DNA from: Lentisphaeria bacterium
GTDB taxonomy: Bacteria > Verrucomicrobiota > Lentisphaeria > Oligosphaerales > Oligosphaeraceae
NCBI GenBank assembly: GCA_016288215.1
Contig: JAEEYQ010000006.1
Coordinates: 33,532 to 97,531 of the forward strand
Length of the DNA stretch: 64,000 bases
Direction of reading: 5' to 3'
The notes beneath the pieces were generated by a model that was not told the DNA's origin, made no database searches, and was given only the letters and a program-made list of their open reading frames with translations. The position numbers and the translations under genes are program-made. Positions 18,671 to 27,341 of the stretch are shown here, one piece after another (position 1 is the stretch's first letter; every line of letters begins with the position of its first letter).

Positions 18671-20665
18671 TTGGGCAGTCGACTGTCATCCATGGCATTG
18701 GTGTCGTTGGTCACCGCCGCCATGTCTCTGGCTGCGGCGGCGGAAATCCGCAGTGTCCAGGCGACGCTCCGCGAGGTGGTGTTCACTTTTGACGGCGCGG
18801 CGAAGGAGGTGCGGCTGCGCGGCAGTACGGCTGCTGGGGAGGAGATTGCGCAAGTCATTCTGCCTGTAATAGATGGAAAAGCGGTGCTGCCCCTTCGGCA
18901 GGACGGCTATGATCCCGTCCTGCTGGGGTGGAGACTGGAGGAGAATCCGGAGCGCCCCGCACAATTCGTCACGGACTTCCTTCAGGTGCCCGCCGGCTAT
19001 GAGTCGCCGCTGCTGCGGCCAACGGAAATCAAGGGCCTAAGCTGCATCGTGGATTTGGAGGACGCCGTGGCGCTGGGTGTCCGCCATGTCCATGACAACG
19101 TGACCATCAACCAGCTGAAGGGCAGTCCAGAGGCGGATGATGCCATCCCCTTTGACTTCGACGGCGCAACTGTCTATTTCAACGGCCATTACGTCCGCCA
19201 GCTGGACCAGCGCTTCCGCCGCTTTCATGACAACGGCATCTCCGTCTTCGTCGTCTTTCTGAACCAAGACACCGCCGACCCTATCCTGCGGCATCCGGGG
19301 ACCCTTTCCGCCCCGCCGCGGATGCTGTGCGCCTTCAACACCGTGACGCGGGAGGGCATCCGCTTCTTCGCCGCCAGCTGCGCCTTCCTTGCGCAACGCT
19401 ATGGCCGAAGCGACGCCAAATACGGTCAAATCAGCGGTCTCATCGTGGGCAACGAGTTTCAGCAGCACGCCATTTGGTACAACCTGGGGGAGGCGTCGCT
19501 GGAGCAGGTCGCCTTCCACTACGGCAACGCGGTCCGGTTGGCCTGGCTGGCCGCCGCCCGCTACAATCCCGACCTCCGAATCTACATCTCCATGGAGCAT
19601 CATTGGACGGCGGGGGACGTCAACAACCGCAAAGTCCTGCCGGGCAAGCCGGTTCTAAGCGAGGTCCATCGCCGTCTCCGCGAAGGGGGAGACATCCCAT
19701 GGAACCTGGCCTTCCACCCTTATCCGGAGAACCTCTTCAATCCGTGCTTCTGGAATGACCGTTCCGCAAAGGACCATTTCGACACGCCGAAAATCACGTT
19801 TCGCAATCTGGAGCAGCTTGTTGGCTTCCTCAAACAGCCGGAATGGCTCTATCGCGGCCGCTGCAGGGACATTGCGCTGACTGAGCAGGGCTTCAACTTG
19901 CCTGGAGACACAAAAGAGGACGAAATCACGCAGGCCGCCGCCTACGCCTGCGCCTTCAAACTCGTTCAACGGCATCCTGAAATCAGCGCCTTCATCCTGC
20001 ATCGCCATGTGGACTTCAAAGGCGAAGGTGGGCTACGTCTCGGCTTGCGGGCCTATGCCACGGGCACGGTGGCCTCTCCAGGGGAAAAGCGTCTGGTCTA
20101 CGATGTGTTCAAAGCCGCCGGAACCCCACAGGAAGAGGCGGCTTTCGCCTTCGCCCTGCCCATCGTGGGCATGGCCTCATGGGATGAGCCGCTGCCGCCG
20201 CTGCGCACCGCCGCCCTCCCCGAAAATACACGGCTGGCCTTCGATTTCGTCAATGAATTCGACACCGCCGAAAAGGACAACAATGCGGATGTCTCCGTGC
20301 GGGATTTGGTCTACGCCGCCGGCTGGCTGGCGGCCTCCATTTATCAGCATCCTTCTGAAAAGGGTTGGGGATCAGTGAGTTACACCGTTTCTCTGCCGCC
20401 GCTGAAAACCGGAGAGACGTTGCATTTGGCGACTCGGACCGTGGTGGACCATCCCCAGAGCAACGGCGTCCGCTGCCGCATTCTCATTGACGGCAAGGAG
20501 GTTGCCGCCCATTTGCAGCAGGGCAAGACGCCTCATCCTGTCGATGTCGATTTGAGCGCATGGGCGGGGCGGCAAGTCTCTGTCCGCTTCCAAGTGGACT
20601 GCAATGGCGACCTTACCGGCGACTGGTTCTACTGGCTGGAGCCTCTGATTCTTGTTCAGCTGTAG
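18671..20665 (+). CDS. Secreted DUF5722-like glycoside-hydrolase-type TIM barrel protein
   Basis: This 664-aa protein has a signal peptide (MALVSLVTAAMSLAAAAEIR after seven residues from the TTG). An N-terminal beta domain (about 25-110) precedes a TIM-barrel region resembling DUF5722: GVRHVHDNVTIN, IVGNEFQQHAIWYNLGEA, YISMEHHWTAGD, ALTEQGFN. The Glu of GNEF (about residue 262) and of TEQGF (about 405) have the spacing and context of the acid/base and nucleophile of clan GH-A glycosidases, though activity is not established. A final beta-sandwich of about 150 residues could bind carbohydrate. It follows paralogue 4 by 34 bases and is likely in the same operon, so it should act in the same glycan pathway. 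The start is TTG, unusual here but supported by AGGAGG. Confidence 0.72.
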   Translation: MGSRLSSMALVSLVTAAMSLAAAAEIRSVQATLREVVFTFDGAAKEVRLRGSTAAGEEIAQVILPVIDGKAVLPLRQDGYDPVLLGWRLEENPERPAQFVTDFLQVPAGYESPLLRPTEIKGLSCIVDLEDAVALGVRHVHDNVTINQLKGSPEADDAIPFDFDGATVYFNGHYVRQLDQRFRRFHDNGISVFVVFLNQDTADPILRHPGTLSAPPRMLCAFNTVTREGIRFFAASCAFLAQRYGRSDAKYGQISGLIVGNEFQQHAIWYNLGEASLEQVAFHYGNAVRLAWLAAARYNPDLRIYISMEHHWTAGDVNNRKVLPGKPVLSEVHRRLREGGDIPWNLAFHPYPENLFNPCFWNDRSAKDHFDTPKITFRNLEQLVGFLKQPEWLYRGRCRDIALTEQGFNLPGDTKEDEITQAAAYACAFKLVQRHPEISAFILHRHVDFKGEGGLRLGLRAYATGTVASPGEKRLVYDVFKAAGTPQEEAAFAFALPIVGMASWDEPLPPLRTAALPENTRLAFDFVNEFDTAEKDNNADVSVRDLVYAAGWLAASIYQHPSEKGWGSVSYTVSLPPLKTGETLHLATRTVVDHPQSNGVRCRILIDGKEVAAHLQQGKTPHPVDVDLSAWAGRQVSVRFQVDCNGDLTGDWFYWLEPLILVQL

Positions 20666-21154
20666 CCAAGGGAATGCAGCGGTTCATCATCGAAGGAGCT
20701 CTCCCGCCGCCATGAAAATTGCATCAAAATGCATAATAATGAATTGCAATAGATGAATGCCTGATTTTGATCGCGAGAGAAGGCGAAAACGACGAAAATC
20801 GTGTTCGGAGGAGCAAAATTTGGCACCTGTTTTGGAGACGATTGCCCGTTGCGTGGCCCCACGATGCCCTTCCTTGCGTTTGGGGTGTCACCCTGTATAT
20901 TAATACCTCCCTTGGTCAATAGGGCCTAGAAGGGCCACTTTTTGAGGTTTTGCCGTTGTTGCATTGTCTTGCATTATCTTGCAATGTGAATTTGGTGGAA
21001 TGGAATGCCGTCGCCGTGGAATTCCGTGGCAAAGGGATGAAAACGTGACACGGCGGCGAGAAAAAACGGAAGAAAAGTATATATTTCTGTTGTCAGACAG
21101 CCGCATCATCGTCGGCCCGATTTCATGAATTCCATCAAAGAAGGAGAAACGCAC
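20666..21154. other. 489-base intergenic region with scattered TTGCAT/TTGCAA motifs
   Basis: No open frame of any merit is present. TTGCAT or TTGCAA occurs five times (around 20718-20750 and again around 20960-20990), some in tandem, within AT-richer sequence. Such clustering could mark a promoter or operator region for the secreted thioredoxin gene downstream, but no -35/-10 pair stands out clearly. The end of the glycan cluster lies here; I see no rho-independent terminator. Confidence 0.35.
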
Positions 21155-21679
21155 ATGCAAAAACGACTGGTTCTGATTCTGGCCATTCTATTGGGCCTTT
21201 GGGCGGGGGCGGCGGAAAACGCCGTGCAGATTCTGTCCAAACGCAATCTGCTCACGGGGAAGGGGGACATGAAGCCCGCCACGGCGGCGCTGGCCGGCAA
21301 GAAGCTCATCGGCATCTACTACTCCGCCCATTGGTGCGGCCCCTGCCGCGCCTTCACTCCCAAACTGGTGAAGTTCTATAATCAATGCAAGGAGAAAAAG
21401 CTGCCTTTCGAGCTGGTCTTCGTTAGCTTTGACAACAGCAGCGAGGCGATGAGGGAATACATGAAGGACGCCAAAATGCCGTGGCTGGCCGTTCCCTACG
21501 CCGACCGCGAGGGCATCAAAGCCCTGGGGACGCTTTTTGCCGTGCGTGCCATTCCCACGCTCATCATCGTGGATGACAAAGGCAATGTGGTTTCGTCGTC
21601 AGGACGGGAGGAGGTCGCCTCCATGAACGTCAAGGCCTATGAAAAATGGCAGAAGGCGACGCAAACAGTTGATAATTAG
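21155..21679 (+). CDS. Secreted thioredoxin-like (nucleoredoxin/tryparedoxin-type) protein
   Basis: The start is the ATG at 21155, preceded by AAGGAG at 8-base spacing. A frame extension back to 21125 would precede that SD and is rejected. The first 20 residues are a signal peptide (MQKRLVLILAILLGLWAGAA). The thioredoxin fold carries YSAHWCGPCRAFTPKL, with the redox-active CGPC pair and the extended loop typical of nucleoredoxin/tryparedoxin proteins, then ELVFVSFDNSSEAMREYM and the cis-proline segment VRAIPTLIIVDDKG. A role in periplasmic disulfide reduction or in maintaining exported Cys-containing proteins is plausible; the DUF4838 proteins next door carry conserved Cys clusters, but a link is inference. 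The TAG stop is formed by the first unit of an AATTAGGAATT repeat array. Confidence 0.88.
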   Translation: MQKRLVLILAILLGLWAGAAENAVQILSKRNLLTGKGDMKPATAALAGKKLIGIYYSAHWCGPCRAFTPKLVKFYNQCKEKKLPFELVFVSFDNSSEAMREYMKDAKMPWLAVPYADREGIKALGTLFAVRAIPTLIIVDDKGNVVSSSGREEVASMNVKAYEKWQKATQTVDN

Positions 21680-21745
21680 GAATTTGGAATTAGAAATTAG
21701 GAATTAGGAATTAGGAATTTGGAATTAGGAATTTGGAATTAGGTC
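21672..21745 (+). repeat. AATTAGGAATT(A/T)G short tandem repeat array
   Basis: Degenerate 7-mers and 14-mers of the type GGAATTA and GGAATTT repeat about ten times. The first unit contains the stop codon of the thioredoxin gene. The same family recurs at 23097, 33131, 33560, 55142, 59044 and 62372. Confidence 0.85.
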
Positions 21746-21906
21746 CACGGCTCATGTTCTGTGGGCCAAATGGGACGGATTGTCGCCAATTGTCAGTTGG
21801 GGAATTGTTTTTTGGGCAAAATGCATTATAGTTATAGATGCTTAGAGCCTCTTGCCGGATGGCAGGGCGAACGATAGCAGGAATCAACAAGAAGGCAGAG
21901 AGAACC

Positions 21907-22857
21907 ATGATTGTCACAACGAAAGACCTCTTCAAGGCAGCATACGGGAAATATGCCATCGGTGCCTACAACATCAACAACCTGGAGCAGTGCATGGGAT
22001 TGTTCCGCGGCAATGTCGCCAGCAAGGCCCCCTTCATCATCCAGATCAGCAAAGGCGCCCGTGCCTACACCGACAAGCTGATGCTCGAAGGCATCATCCG
22101 CGCCGCCGACCAGGTTTTCCCGGAAGCCATCTTCGCCGTGCATCTGGATCATGGCGATGAGAAGACCTGCTATGACTGCATCAACAGCGGCTTCTACAGC
22201 TCCGTCATGATTGACGCCAGCAGCAAGCCCTACGAAGAGAACGTCGCCATCACGAAGCGCGTGGTGGAGGCGGCCCATGCCAAGGGCCTCGTCGTGGAAG
22301 CCGAACTGGGTCAGCTGGGCGGCGTGGAAGAGCATGTGAAAGTCAACGAAGCCGACGCCAAACTGACCGATCCCGATCAGGCGAAGGACTTTGTGGAAAA
22401 GACGGGCTGCGACAGCCTCGCCTGCGCCATCGGCACCAGCCACGGCGCGTTCAAGTTCACCGGCACGCAGGGCCTCCATTTCGAAGTTCTGGCCGAAATC
22501 CAGAAGCGCCTCCCCAACTTCCCGCTGGTCATGCACGGCTCCAGCTCCGTTCCGCAGGACGAAGTCGCCCGCATCAATGCCGCCGGCGGCAAACTGAACG
22601 GCGCGAAGGGCGTCAATGCCGATGAATTCCGCAAGGCCGCCACGCTGGGCGTGACCAAAATCAACATCGACACCGACGGCCGTCTGGTGTGGTGCCGCGT
22701 CCACCGCGAGCATTTCATCAACAAGCCGGAAGATTTCGATCTGCGCCCCGCCGGCAAGGAATTCATGGCCGCCTACGCGGACTTCATCGCCGCGAAGAAC
22801 GTCAAACTGGGCAGCGTCGGCGAACTGCCGTTCGTCCGCCAGATGCTTGGCAAATAA
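21907..22857 (+). CDS. fba: Class II fructose-bisphosphate aldolase
   Basis: This 316-aa enzyme cleaves fructose 1,6-bisphosphate to DHAP and glyceraldehyde 3-phosphate in glycolysis, in the cytoplasm. Visible family signatures are GAYNINNLEQ at the N-terminus, the zinc-binding FAVHLDHGD, VEAELGQLGG, the substrate loop AIGTSHGAFKF and LVMHGSSSVP, with the late NIDTDGR phosphate-binding turn. The start is MIVTTKDLF at 21907; the frame extends to 21838 but that part is not family sequence. The length fits the longer class IIB-type enzymes. It stands alone, bracketed by repeats upstream and a strong rho-independent terminator downstream, which suggests a monocistronic, highly expressed gene. Confidence 0.93.
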   Translation: MIVTTKDLFKAAYGKYAIGAYNINNLEQCMGLFRGNVASKAPFIIQISKGARAYTDKLMLEGIIRAADQVFPEAIFAVHLDHGDEKTCYDCINSGFYSSVMIDASSKPYEENVAITKRVVEAAHAKGLVVEAELGQLGGVEEHVKVNEADAKLTDPDQAKDFVEKTGCDSLACAIGTSHGAFKFTGTQGLHFEVLAEIQKRLPNFPLVMHGSSSVPQDEVARINAAGGKLNGAKGVNADEFRKAATLGVTKINIDTDGRLVWCRVHREHFINKPEDFDLRPAGKEFMAAYADFIAAKNVKLGSVGELPFVRQMLGK

Positions 22858-22860
22858 CTG

Positions 22861-22894
22861 ACTGACAGTACCTTAAACTGACAGTACCTTAAAA
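22861..22894 (+). repeat. Direct duplication of ACTGACAGTACCTTAA
   Basis: The 16-base sequence beginning ACTGACAGTACC occurs twice in succession (about 22861 and 22877) between the aldolase stop codon and its terminator. It is probably a small slippage duplication. Confidence 0.7.
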
Positions 22895-22930
22895 GGCCTT
22901 CGGATGCGCGTGGTGTCCGAAGGCCTTTTT
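22891..22930 (+). terminator. Rho-independent terminator of the aldolase gene
   Basis: A perfect 14-bp stem (AAAAGGCCTTCGGA with TCCGAAGGCCTTTT) surrounds an 11-base loop and runs into TTTTT. It lies 33 bases after the aldolase stop codon. Confidence 0.93.
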
Positions 22931-23041
22931 GCTTTGTTTCCCTCATATGGCGTGTTTATTATCCACAGAACACGTATTCTGTGGTTAAAATAGTTCCTTG
23001 CCTACACTTGTGGGGGAACAGAGCGTTTGCTTTTGCTAGCT

Positions 23042-23136
23042 AGCTCTAGAAGCTCTAGAAGCTCTAGAAGCTCTAGAAACTCTAGAAACTCTAGTAAAAT
23101 TCCTAATTCCTAATTTCTAATTCCTAATTCCTAACT
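23042..23136. repeat. 9-bp AGCTCTAGA tandem array followed by AATTCCTAATT repeats
   Basis: From 23042 the nonamer AGCTCTAGA (later AACTCTAGA) repeats six times. AATTCC/TAATTT units then run from about 23097 to 23136. Read on the minus strand, the second block begins at the TAG stop codon of the kinase-like gene. The two blocks are unrelated in sequence but abut. Confidence 0.85.
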
Positions 23137-23937
23137 GAGCTCTGCAATGGTTCGCGGATGCTCTTTGGTCAAAATGTACTGCCGCCGTTTGCGGATGATT
23201 TCCTCCACTTGCGCCCTTTCCGTTTGGAACTGCGGAAGGCATTCATAGTAGCGGGAGAGGAAATAGAGGGGCAGCTTGGGGTCGTCCAGCTCCACGGGCA
23301 GACGGGAGCCAAACTGGACCAGATTCCGCCTCCGTTGGGAATTCGGAATGTAACCTATTGAGTAGCAATGGGTTCTGTCATTATCGATGAAGACGATGTC
23401 CTGTTGGGGCGTCAACAGCAGGTTGCCAGGGATGCAGTCCCCATGGACGAATCCTGCCATGTGCAGCGCGGCGACGCCGCGGGCGCAGGCCTCCAGAAGC
23501 TCCTTGCGGCGGGTTTCATCCAGCAGAAGAAAGCGAACGATGGGGTATGGGGCCTCCTCGCTGATGAAGCAGTCCACCGGCCCCTTGTCGCCTCTTTTGC
23601 GGGCGGCCAGGAGGGGCAGGGGGCATTGGATGCCTCGCTGCAGCATTTTCATGTGGGTTTGAAAGGTGACGGTTGCCCGGGAGGGACGGCACCGCCATTT
23701 GGCGGCGTGAATCAGCCGTAGCAGAGGATTGCCGCCACTGCCTAGGGCGCGGACCAGCTTCACATAGACAACCTGTTGCCCCAGAACGACTTTGCGAACT
23801 TCACGATCTGGCTTGTCCACCACCCGCTCCCCCGGATGCTCCGTCAGCCAGCTTTCCAAATCGGAGAACTGGCTCATGAAACGGGAATGCCCAAGGCCCT
23901 TCCAGAGGCCGGAATGGAATGGGATGCAATTGTCCAT
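23131..23937 (-). CDS. Lipopolysaccharide (Kdo/WaaP-like) kinase family protein
   Basis: This 268-aa protein has the protein-kinase-like fold seen in WaaP/KdkA/InaA proteins. A beta-strand lysine lies in QQVVYVKLVRALGSGGNPL. The catalytic loop is GFVHGDCIPGNLLL (HxD..xxN) and the metal-binding motif is DIVFIDNDRTH. Such enzymes phosphorylate heptose or Kdo in the LPS inner core at the inner membrane, which fits a diderm. The start is taken as MDNCIPFHSG, 28 bases after the stop of the upstream GH106-like gene; a longer frame would overlap that gene out of frame. A later ATG (23877) is possible, and neither has a strong SD. The stop codon TAG is supplied by the adjacent repeat array. The substrate is not determined. 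Confidence 0.72.
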   Translation of the reverse strand: MDNCIPFHSGLWKGLGHSRFMSQFSDLESWLTEHPGERVVDKPDREVRKVVLGQQVVYVKLVRALGSGGNPLLRLIHAAKWRCRPSRATVTFQTHMKMLQRGIQCPLPLLAARKRGDKGPVDCFISEEAPYPIVRFLLLDETRRKELLEACARGVAALHMAGFVHGDCIPGNLLLTPQQDIVFIDNDRTHCYSIGYIPNSQRRRNLVQFGSRLPVELDDPKLPLYFLSRYYECLPQFQTERAQVEEIIRKRRQYILTKEHPRTIAELS

Positions 23938-23965
23938 GGGCAAACGTCCGTTTTTGATGAGAAGT

Positions 23966-26900
23966 TCAGGGCAAAGGAATTCGGGTGGCGATGCGGAGGG
24001 CGACGGGTCCGATGAGGCCTGCTTCCAAAAGAGGGTCATCCTTGAGCCAATGGCGGCAGGTGGTGAAGGCGATGCGGCCAGATGCCCGTTCCTTTCCCTC
24101 CAGCAGCCACGTTGGCCAAGCCTTGAGCGTGGCATGGCGCCCGTCGCCGTTCCATTCCACGTCGTCCAAAAGCTGTTCGTCGCCGATGAGCCGGTTGACC
24201 CAACGATTGTGCACACGGATTTCCAGCGTGTTTTCCCCTTCGCGGAGCAGGGTGCCGATGTCCTTGCAGAAGGGGGGCATCCACAAGATGCCGCAGGGCG
24301 TTCCGTTGACGGTCACGTGGGCGATGTCCCTCACGGTCCCCAAATCAAGCAAATAGTCCCGTGATTTATATAAATCATTGATAATAAATGATTTGCGATA
24401 AACTGCCGTGCCGGAGAAATAGCGGACGCCCACGTCTGGATGGGACGTGTAGCTCATCAGCGTCTCCAGCCGAATCTTCTCCGGGGCCCCAAAACCCGGC
24501 GGAAAGCTTACGTCCCACGGACCGTCCAGCCAGATGGGCGGCGGTGTTTCTACTTCCATAAGAGATTGCCGTTCAATACCTAACAACTCCAGGGAACCCG
24601 CACGCCAGGTCCGCAGGAAAGGATGCCCATCCTGTTCCACGATGTCGTAATCCGGCGGCGCCACAGGGACTTCTGGGATGTTGACGGCACCCCATTCGCC
24701 AATGTTCTTCGTGTAGTCCACGCCATCCAGCCGATAGGCAACTGTCAGCCGCTTGACATGCAAAGGCGCCGGGTCGCCCCCCAAGTCCGCATTGGTCACG
24801 TTGCAGGAGAGCCTGTTGTCCCGTATCCGCTCCCGAAGAAGCGCCGTCACATCTCGCCCCATGGAAGGGTCATCCACCGCCTCATAGCGGGCTGACACCA
24901 TCTCCAAAGTGCGGATTCGCTCGCCGGCCATTGTTTTGGATTTCCATCTAATGTCTTGCAGCGCAGTATGTTGCGTGATTAGTTCGCGGAAGACGACGAA
25001 GATGGAGGCCATGGGCTCCAAACGGAACGACACGCCGGTGCGGTCGTCAGACGTGGCATAATGGACCGCCGCTTTTCGGATGGCCCCCGTGGCGGCGTCC
25101 CACAATTCAGGCTGGCGGTCCACGATTCGCAACAGCAGCTTGGCCTCCACGGGTTGCATGGAGTCGTTGGCCACAAAATAGATGTCCTCTCCCGCTGCCG
25201 TTCTGCGATGGATGAAATTCAATGCCTTTCCAGAATCCTCATGGCCCCGCTGGAAGGCGAAATCCGGAAGGAGGTTCAGTTGGTGGCAGAGCTGTTCAGG
25301 GGATATGCCCTGAAAGACCCGCCCTTTCCCGATGTTCCTGAGCATAGGGGAGTTATCGCTTTTCTGGCCCCACAGTTGGTCGGCGAGTCGCTGAACTTCC
25401 GCATCCGATTGCGGATAGTTTTGCAGGCCGTCCGCGCGTTGGGGGCGGGGGCCGAGCAGTAGCGTCGCGCCGTCTTCCGCCAATTGCAGTAGTTTCGCAA
25501 GAAGTTGAGGGGACGTGGTTTGGGTGTTGAGAGCGCAGAGGAACGCGTAGGACATGCCATGGGGCAGCCAGAGGCGGCCATCGCGGACGGACAGCCGGTC
25601 CATGCAGACGGAGGGGTCGCAGACATCCCATCGATAGCCGAAGGGTAATCCCGTGTGACGTCCATAGACCGTTGGAGTCACCGGCGGAGCCACGAAGAGG
25701 GCATCGGCGACGAACTGCCCCTGCTGAAGCAGAAATTGGGCGCGGCTGATGTAGTCAATCCATCCTTTGTATCCTTCCCACAAGGTGTTATGACGATTGA
25801 ACTGAAAGCCCCACGGTCCCATGGTCATGCCGGGGGAATGGGAGAACGTCCATGGCTGATGAGCAAAGGAATGGAAGACAAGGCGGTTGACGCCGGCGAT
25901 GAAGACCTTGTCCCCCTGAACCTTATGGGACATGGGCGTGGTGTTCCAACGGCCGTTGTCCGCCGTGGCGGTGAAGGCCTCGGCGGCGGCGAAGGGGGAG
26001 CCGTTCACATGGGCGAGGGTGCCCGCCAAATCCGAGTTGCCCGGATGATGGGCTTGAGTCCAAAACTCTCCCATGGGAATGTCCGCATGGCCGCCCTGCC
26101 GCAGTTCCGCAAAGGGGCCGCCGTAGGGTTCCAGAGAGAAAAGCAGCCCATGGCGGTGGGCAAGCTCGGCGAAATAGGCGCCGTAGCATTCGGAGAACAG
26201 GTCGTCCACCGTTCGGCGGTAATCCTCCAAAAAGCGTTCGGAAAACTCGGAGGACTTTAGGAAGCGTCCCGTGACAATGGGCAGCAAAGGAAGCGGGTCA
26301 TAGCCACGGAGGCGAATGAAATCCTCCCGAAAGGTGTCCGTCCAGTTCTGCGGCCCCACCTCGAAACTGTCGATGAGAACGCCGGCCAGCGCCTTGCCTG
26401 CCAGGGGGCCGGCGGTTTCGCAGAGCCGTCCCATCATGCCGTCCCAAAACGCCTTGACGGCGGTCTTGGAGAGCTTGTCGCATTCCAGACCGCCGCCTTC
26501 GAGGGTGGAGGGGCGGTTGACGGCGCCTGTCAGACGATAGCCGAAGCGGAGGATCGTCCATTCCCCTGCGGGGGCGTCCCATGCGAAGGAGCCGTCGGGC
26601 TGAAGGCAGCGTGACACGTCCTCCACCGCTTCTAGAGGGATGATAGCTTGCGGATCCGGATTCGCCGTGGGAGCCAGCTTGAAGTCCAGGTTGGCATAGC
26701 ATTTGGAGTCCACGTTGGCGATGCGGCGGGCGGCCTGGCCAATGTCGTTTCCATCGCCGTTGGCGGCGTCAGGAGGGCAGGGGAGGGCGAGGACGGCGAT
26801 GTCCCGATAGAATCCGTGGGGCGTGTCCGGCTTGGGGAAGACATGGCGGATAGTCTGCCCTCCGTGGGCGTGGTGCTCCGTCGCCACGAGGCATTTCATG

Positions 26901-27295
26901 GCGTCCTCCGGCCGAATCCACGGGCCACCGGAGGAGGACCAGCCAGGGGCATTGTGCACCGTGAGCTGCAGGCCCAGCCGGTTCGCCTCTTGAATGGCGA
27001 ACTGAACCAAATCGAACCACTTCGGAGACAGACTCTTGACCGGCCCTGACGGAACCTGATAGGAGATGTCAAACAGCGTGGCACCGCCAAGGCCCACGTC
27101 CCGCATGGCTTCCAAGTCGGCGGTGATGCCTTCCCGCGTCACATTGCCGTCCATCCAATGCCACCAGGTCTGAGGCCGCGCGGGCATGGGCACGTGGCGG
27201 AACCCCTCCTCCAGCGGGACGGCCAGAACCGACGTCAGCAGCAGAGCCCAAAGCAGCGCCGTCACCGTAGCCAAATGCTTTCCCTTGTAGAGCAT
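23966..27295 (-). CDS. Secreted GH106-like alpha-L-rhamnosidase
   Basis: This 1109-aa protein has a signal peptide (MLYKGKHLATVTALLWALLL). The N-terminal catalytic region has the family hallmark RPQTWWHWMDGNVTREGITA followed by DLEAMRDVGLGGATLFD, then HNAPGWSSSGGPWI and GVLIDSFEVGPQNWTDTF. GH106 enzymes are inverting, calcium-dependent rhamnosidases that release L-rhamnose from pectic or host glycans. The C-terminal part ends in a GH2-type beta-sandwich (YRKSFIINDLYKSRDYLLDL, VTVNGTPCGILWMPPF). The start at 27295 is set by AAAGGAAG. It lies 46 bases after the SpoIIE-type phosphatase and 28 before the kinase, on the same strand, so cotranscription is possible. One AT-rich palindromic island occurs inside the gene near 24372. 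Confidence 0.82.
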   Translation of the reverse strand: MLYKGKHLATVTALLWALLLTSVLAVPLEEGFRHVPMPARPQTWWHWMDGNVTREGITADLEAMRDVGLGGATLFDISYQVPSGPVKSLSPKWFDLVQFAIQEANRLGLQLTVHNAPGWSSSGGPWIRPEDAMKCLVATEHHAHGGQTIRHVFPKPDTPHGFYRDIAVLALPCPPDAANGDGNDIGQAARRIANVDSKCYANLDFKLAPTANPDPQAIIPLEAVEDVSRCLQPDGSFAWDAPAGEWTILRFGYRLTGAVNRPSTLEGGGLECDKLSKTAVKAFWDGMMGRLCETAGPLAGKALAGVLIDSFEVGPQNWTDTFREDFIRLRGYDPLPLLPIVTGRFLKSSEFSERFLEDYRRTVDDLFSECYGAYFAELAHRHGLLFSLEPYGGPFAELRQGGHADIPMGEFWTQAHHPGNSDLAGTLAHVNGSPFAAAEAFTATADNGRWNTTPMSHKVQGDKVFIAGVNRLVFHSFAHQPWTFSHSPGMTMGPWGFQFNRHNTLWEGYKGWIDYISRAQFLLQQGQFVADALFVAPPVTPTVYGRHTGLPFGYRWDVCDPSVCMDRLSVRDGRLWLPHGMSYAFLCALNTQTTSPQLLAKLLQLAEDGATLLLGPRPQRADGLQNYPQSDAEVQRLADQLWGQKSDNSPMLRNIGKGRVFQGISPEQLCHQLNLLPDFAFQRGHEDSGKALNFIHRRTAAGEDIYFVANDSMQPVEAKLLLRIVDRQPELWDAATGAIRKAAVHYATSDDRTGVSFRLEPMASIFVVFRELITQHTALQDIRWKSKTMAGERIRTLEMVSARYEAVDDPSMGRDVTALLRERIRDNRLSCNVTNADLGGDPAPLHVKRLTVAYRLDGVDYTKNIGEWGAVNIPEVPVAPPDYDIVEQDGHPFLRTWRAGSLELLGIERQSLMEVETPPPIWLDGPWDVSFPPGFGAPEKIRLETLMSYTSHPDVGVRYFSGTAVYRKSFIINDLYKSRDYLLDLGTVRDIAHVTVNGTPCGILWMPPFCKDIGTLLREGENTLEIRVHNRWVNRLIGDEQLLDDVEWNGDGRHATLKAWPTWLLEGKERASGRIAFTTCRHWLKDDPLLEAGLIGPVALRIATRIPLP

Positions 27296-27300
27296 GGGCT

Positions 27301-27308
27301 CTTCCTTT
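27301..27308 (-). promoter_or_regulatory. Shine-Dalgarno fixing the GH106 start at 27295
   Basis: AAAGGAAG on the minus strand lies five bases upstream of the ATG that opens the signal peptide. The frame continues upstream into the neighbouring phosphatase gene, so the SD decides the start. Confidence 0.7.
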
Positions 27309-27341
27309 CCGTTGTCTTCGGCGGCCGACCAAGAGGTTCGT

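Noticed and set aside
22964..22990. Palindrome ATCCACAGAA...TTCTGTGGTT as a second terminator
   Set aside because: It lacks a T-run on either side and resembles the dispersed repeat near 38572; the aldolase already has a strong terminator at 22891.
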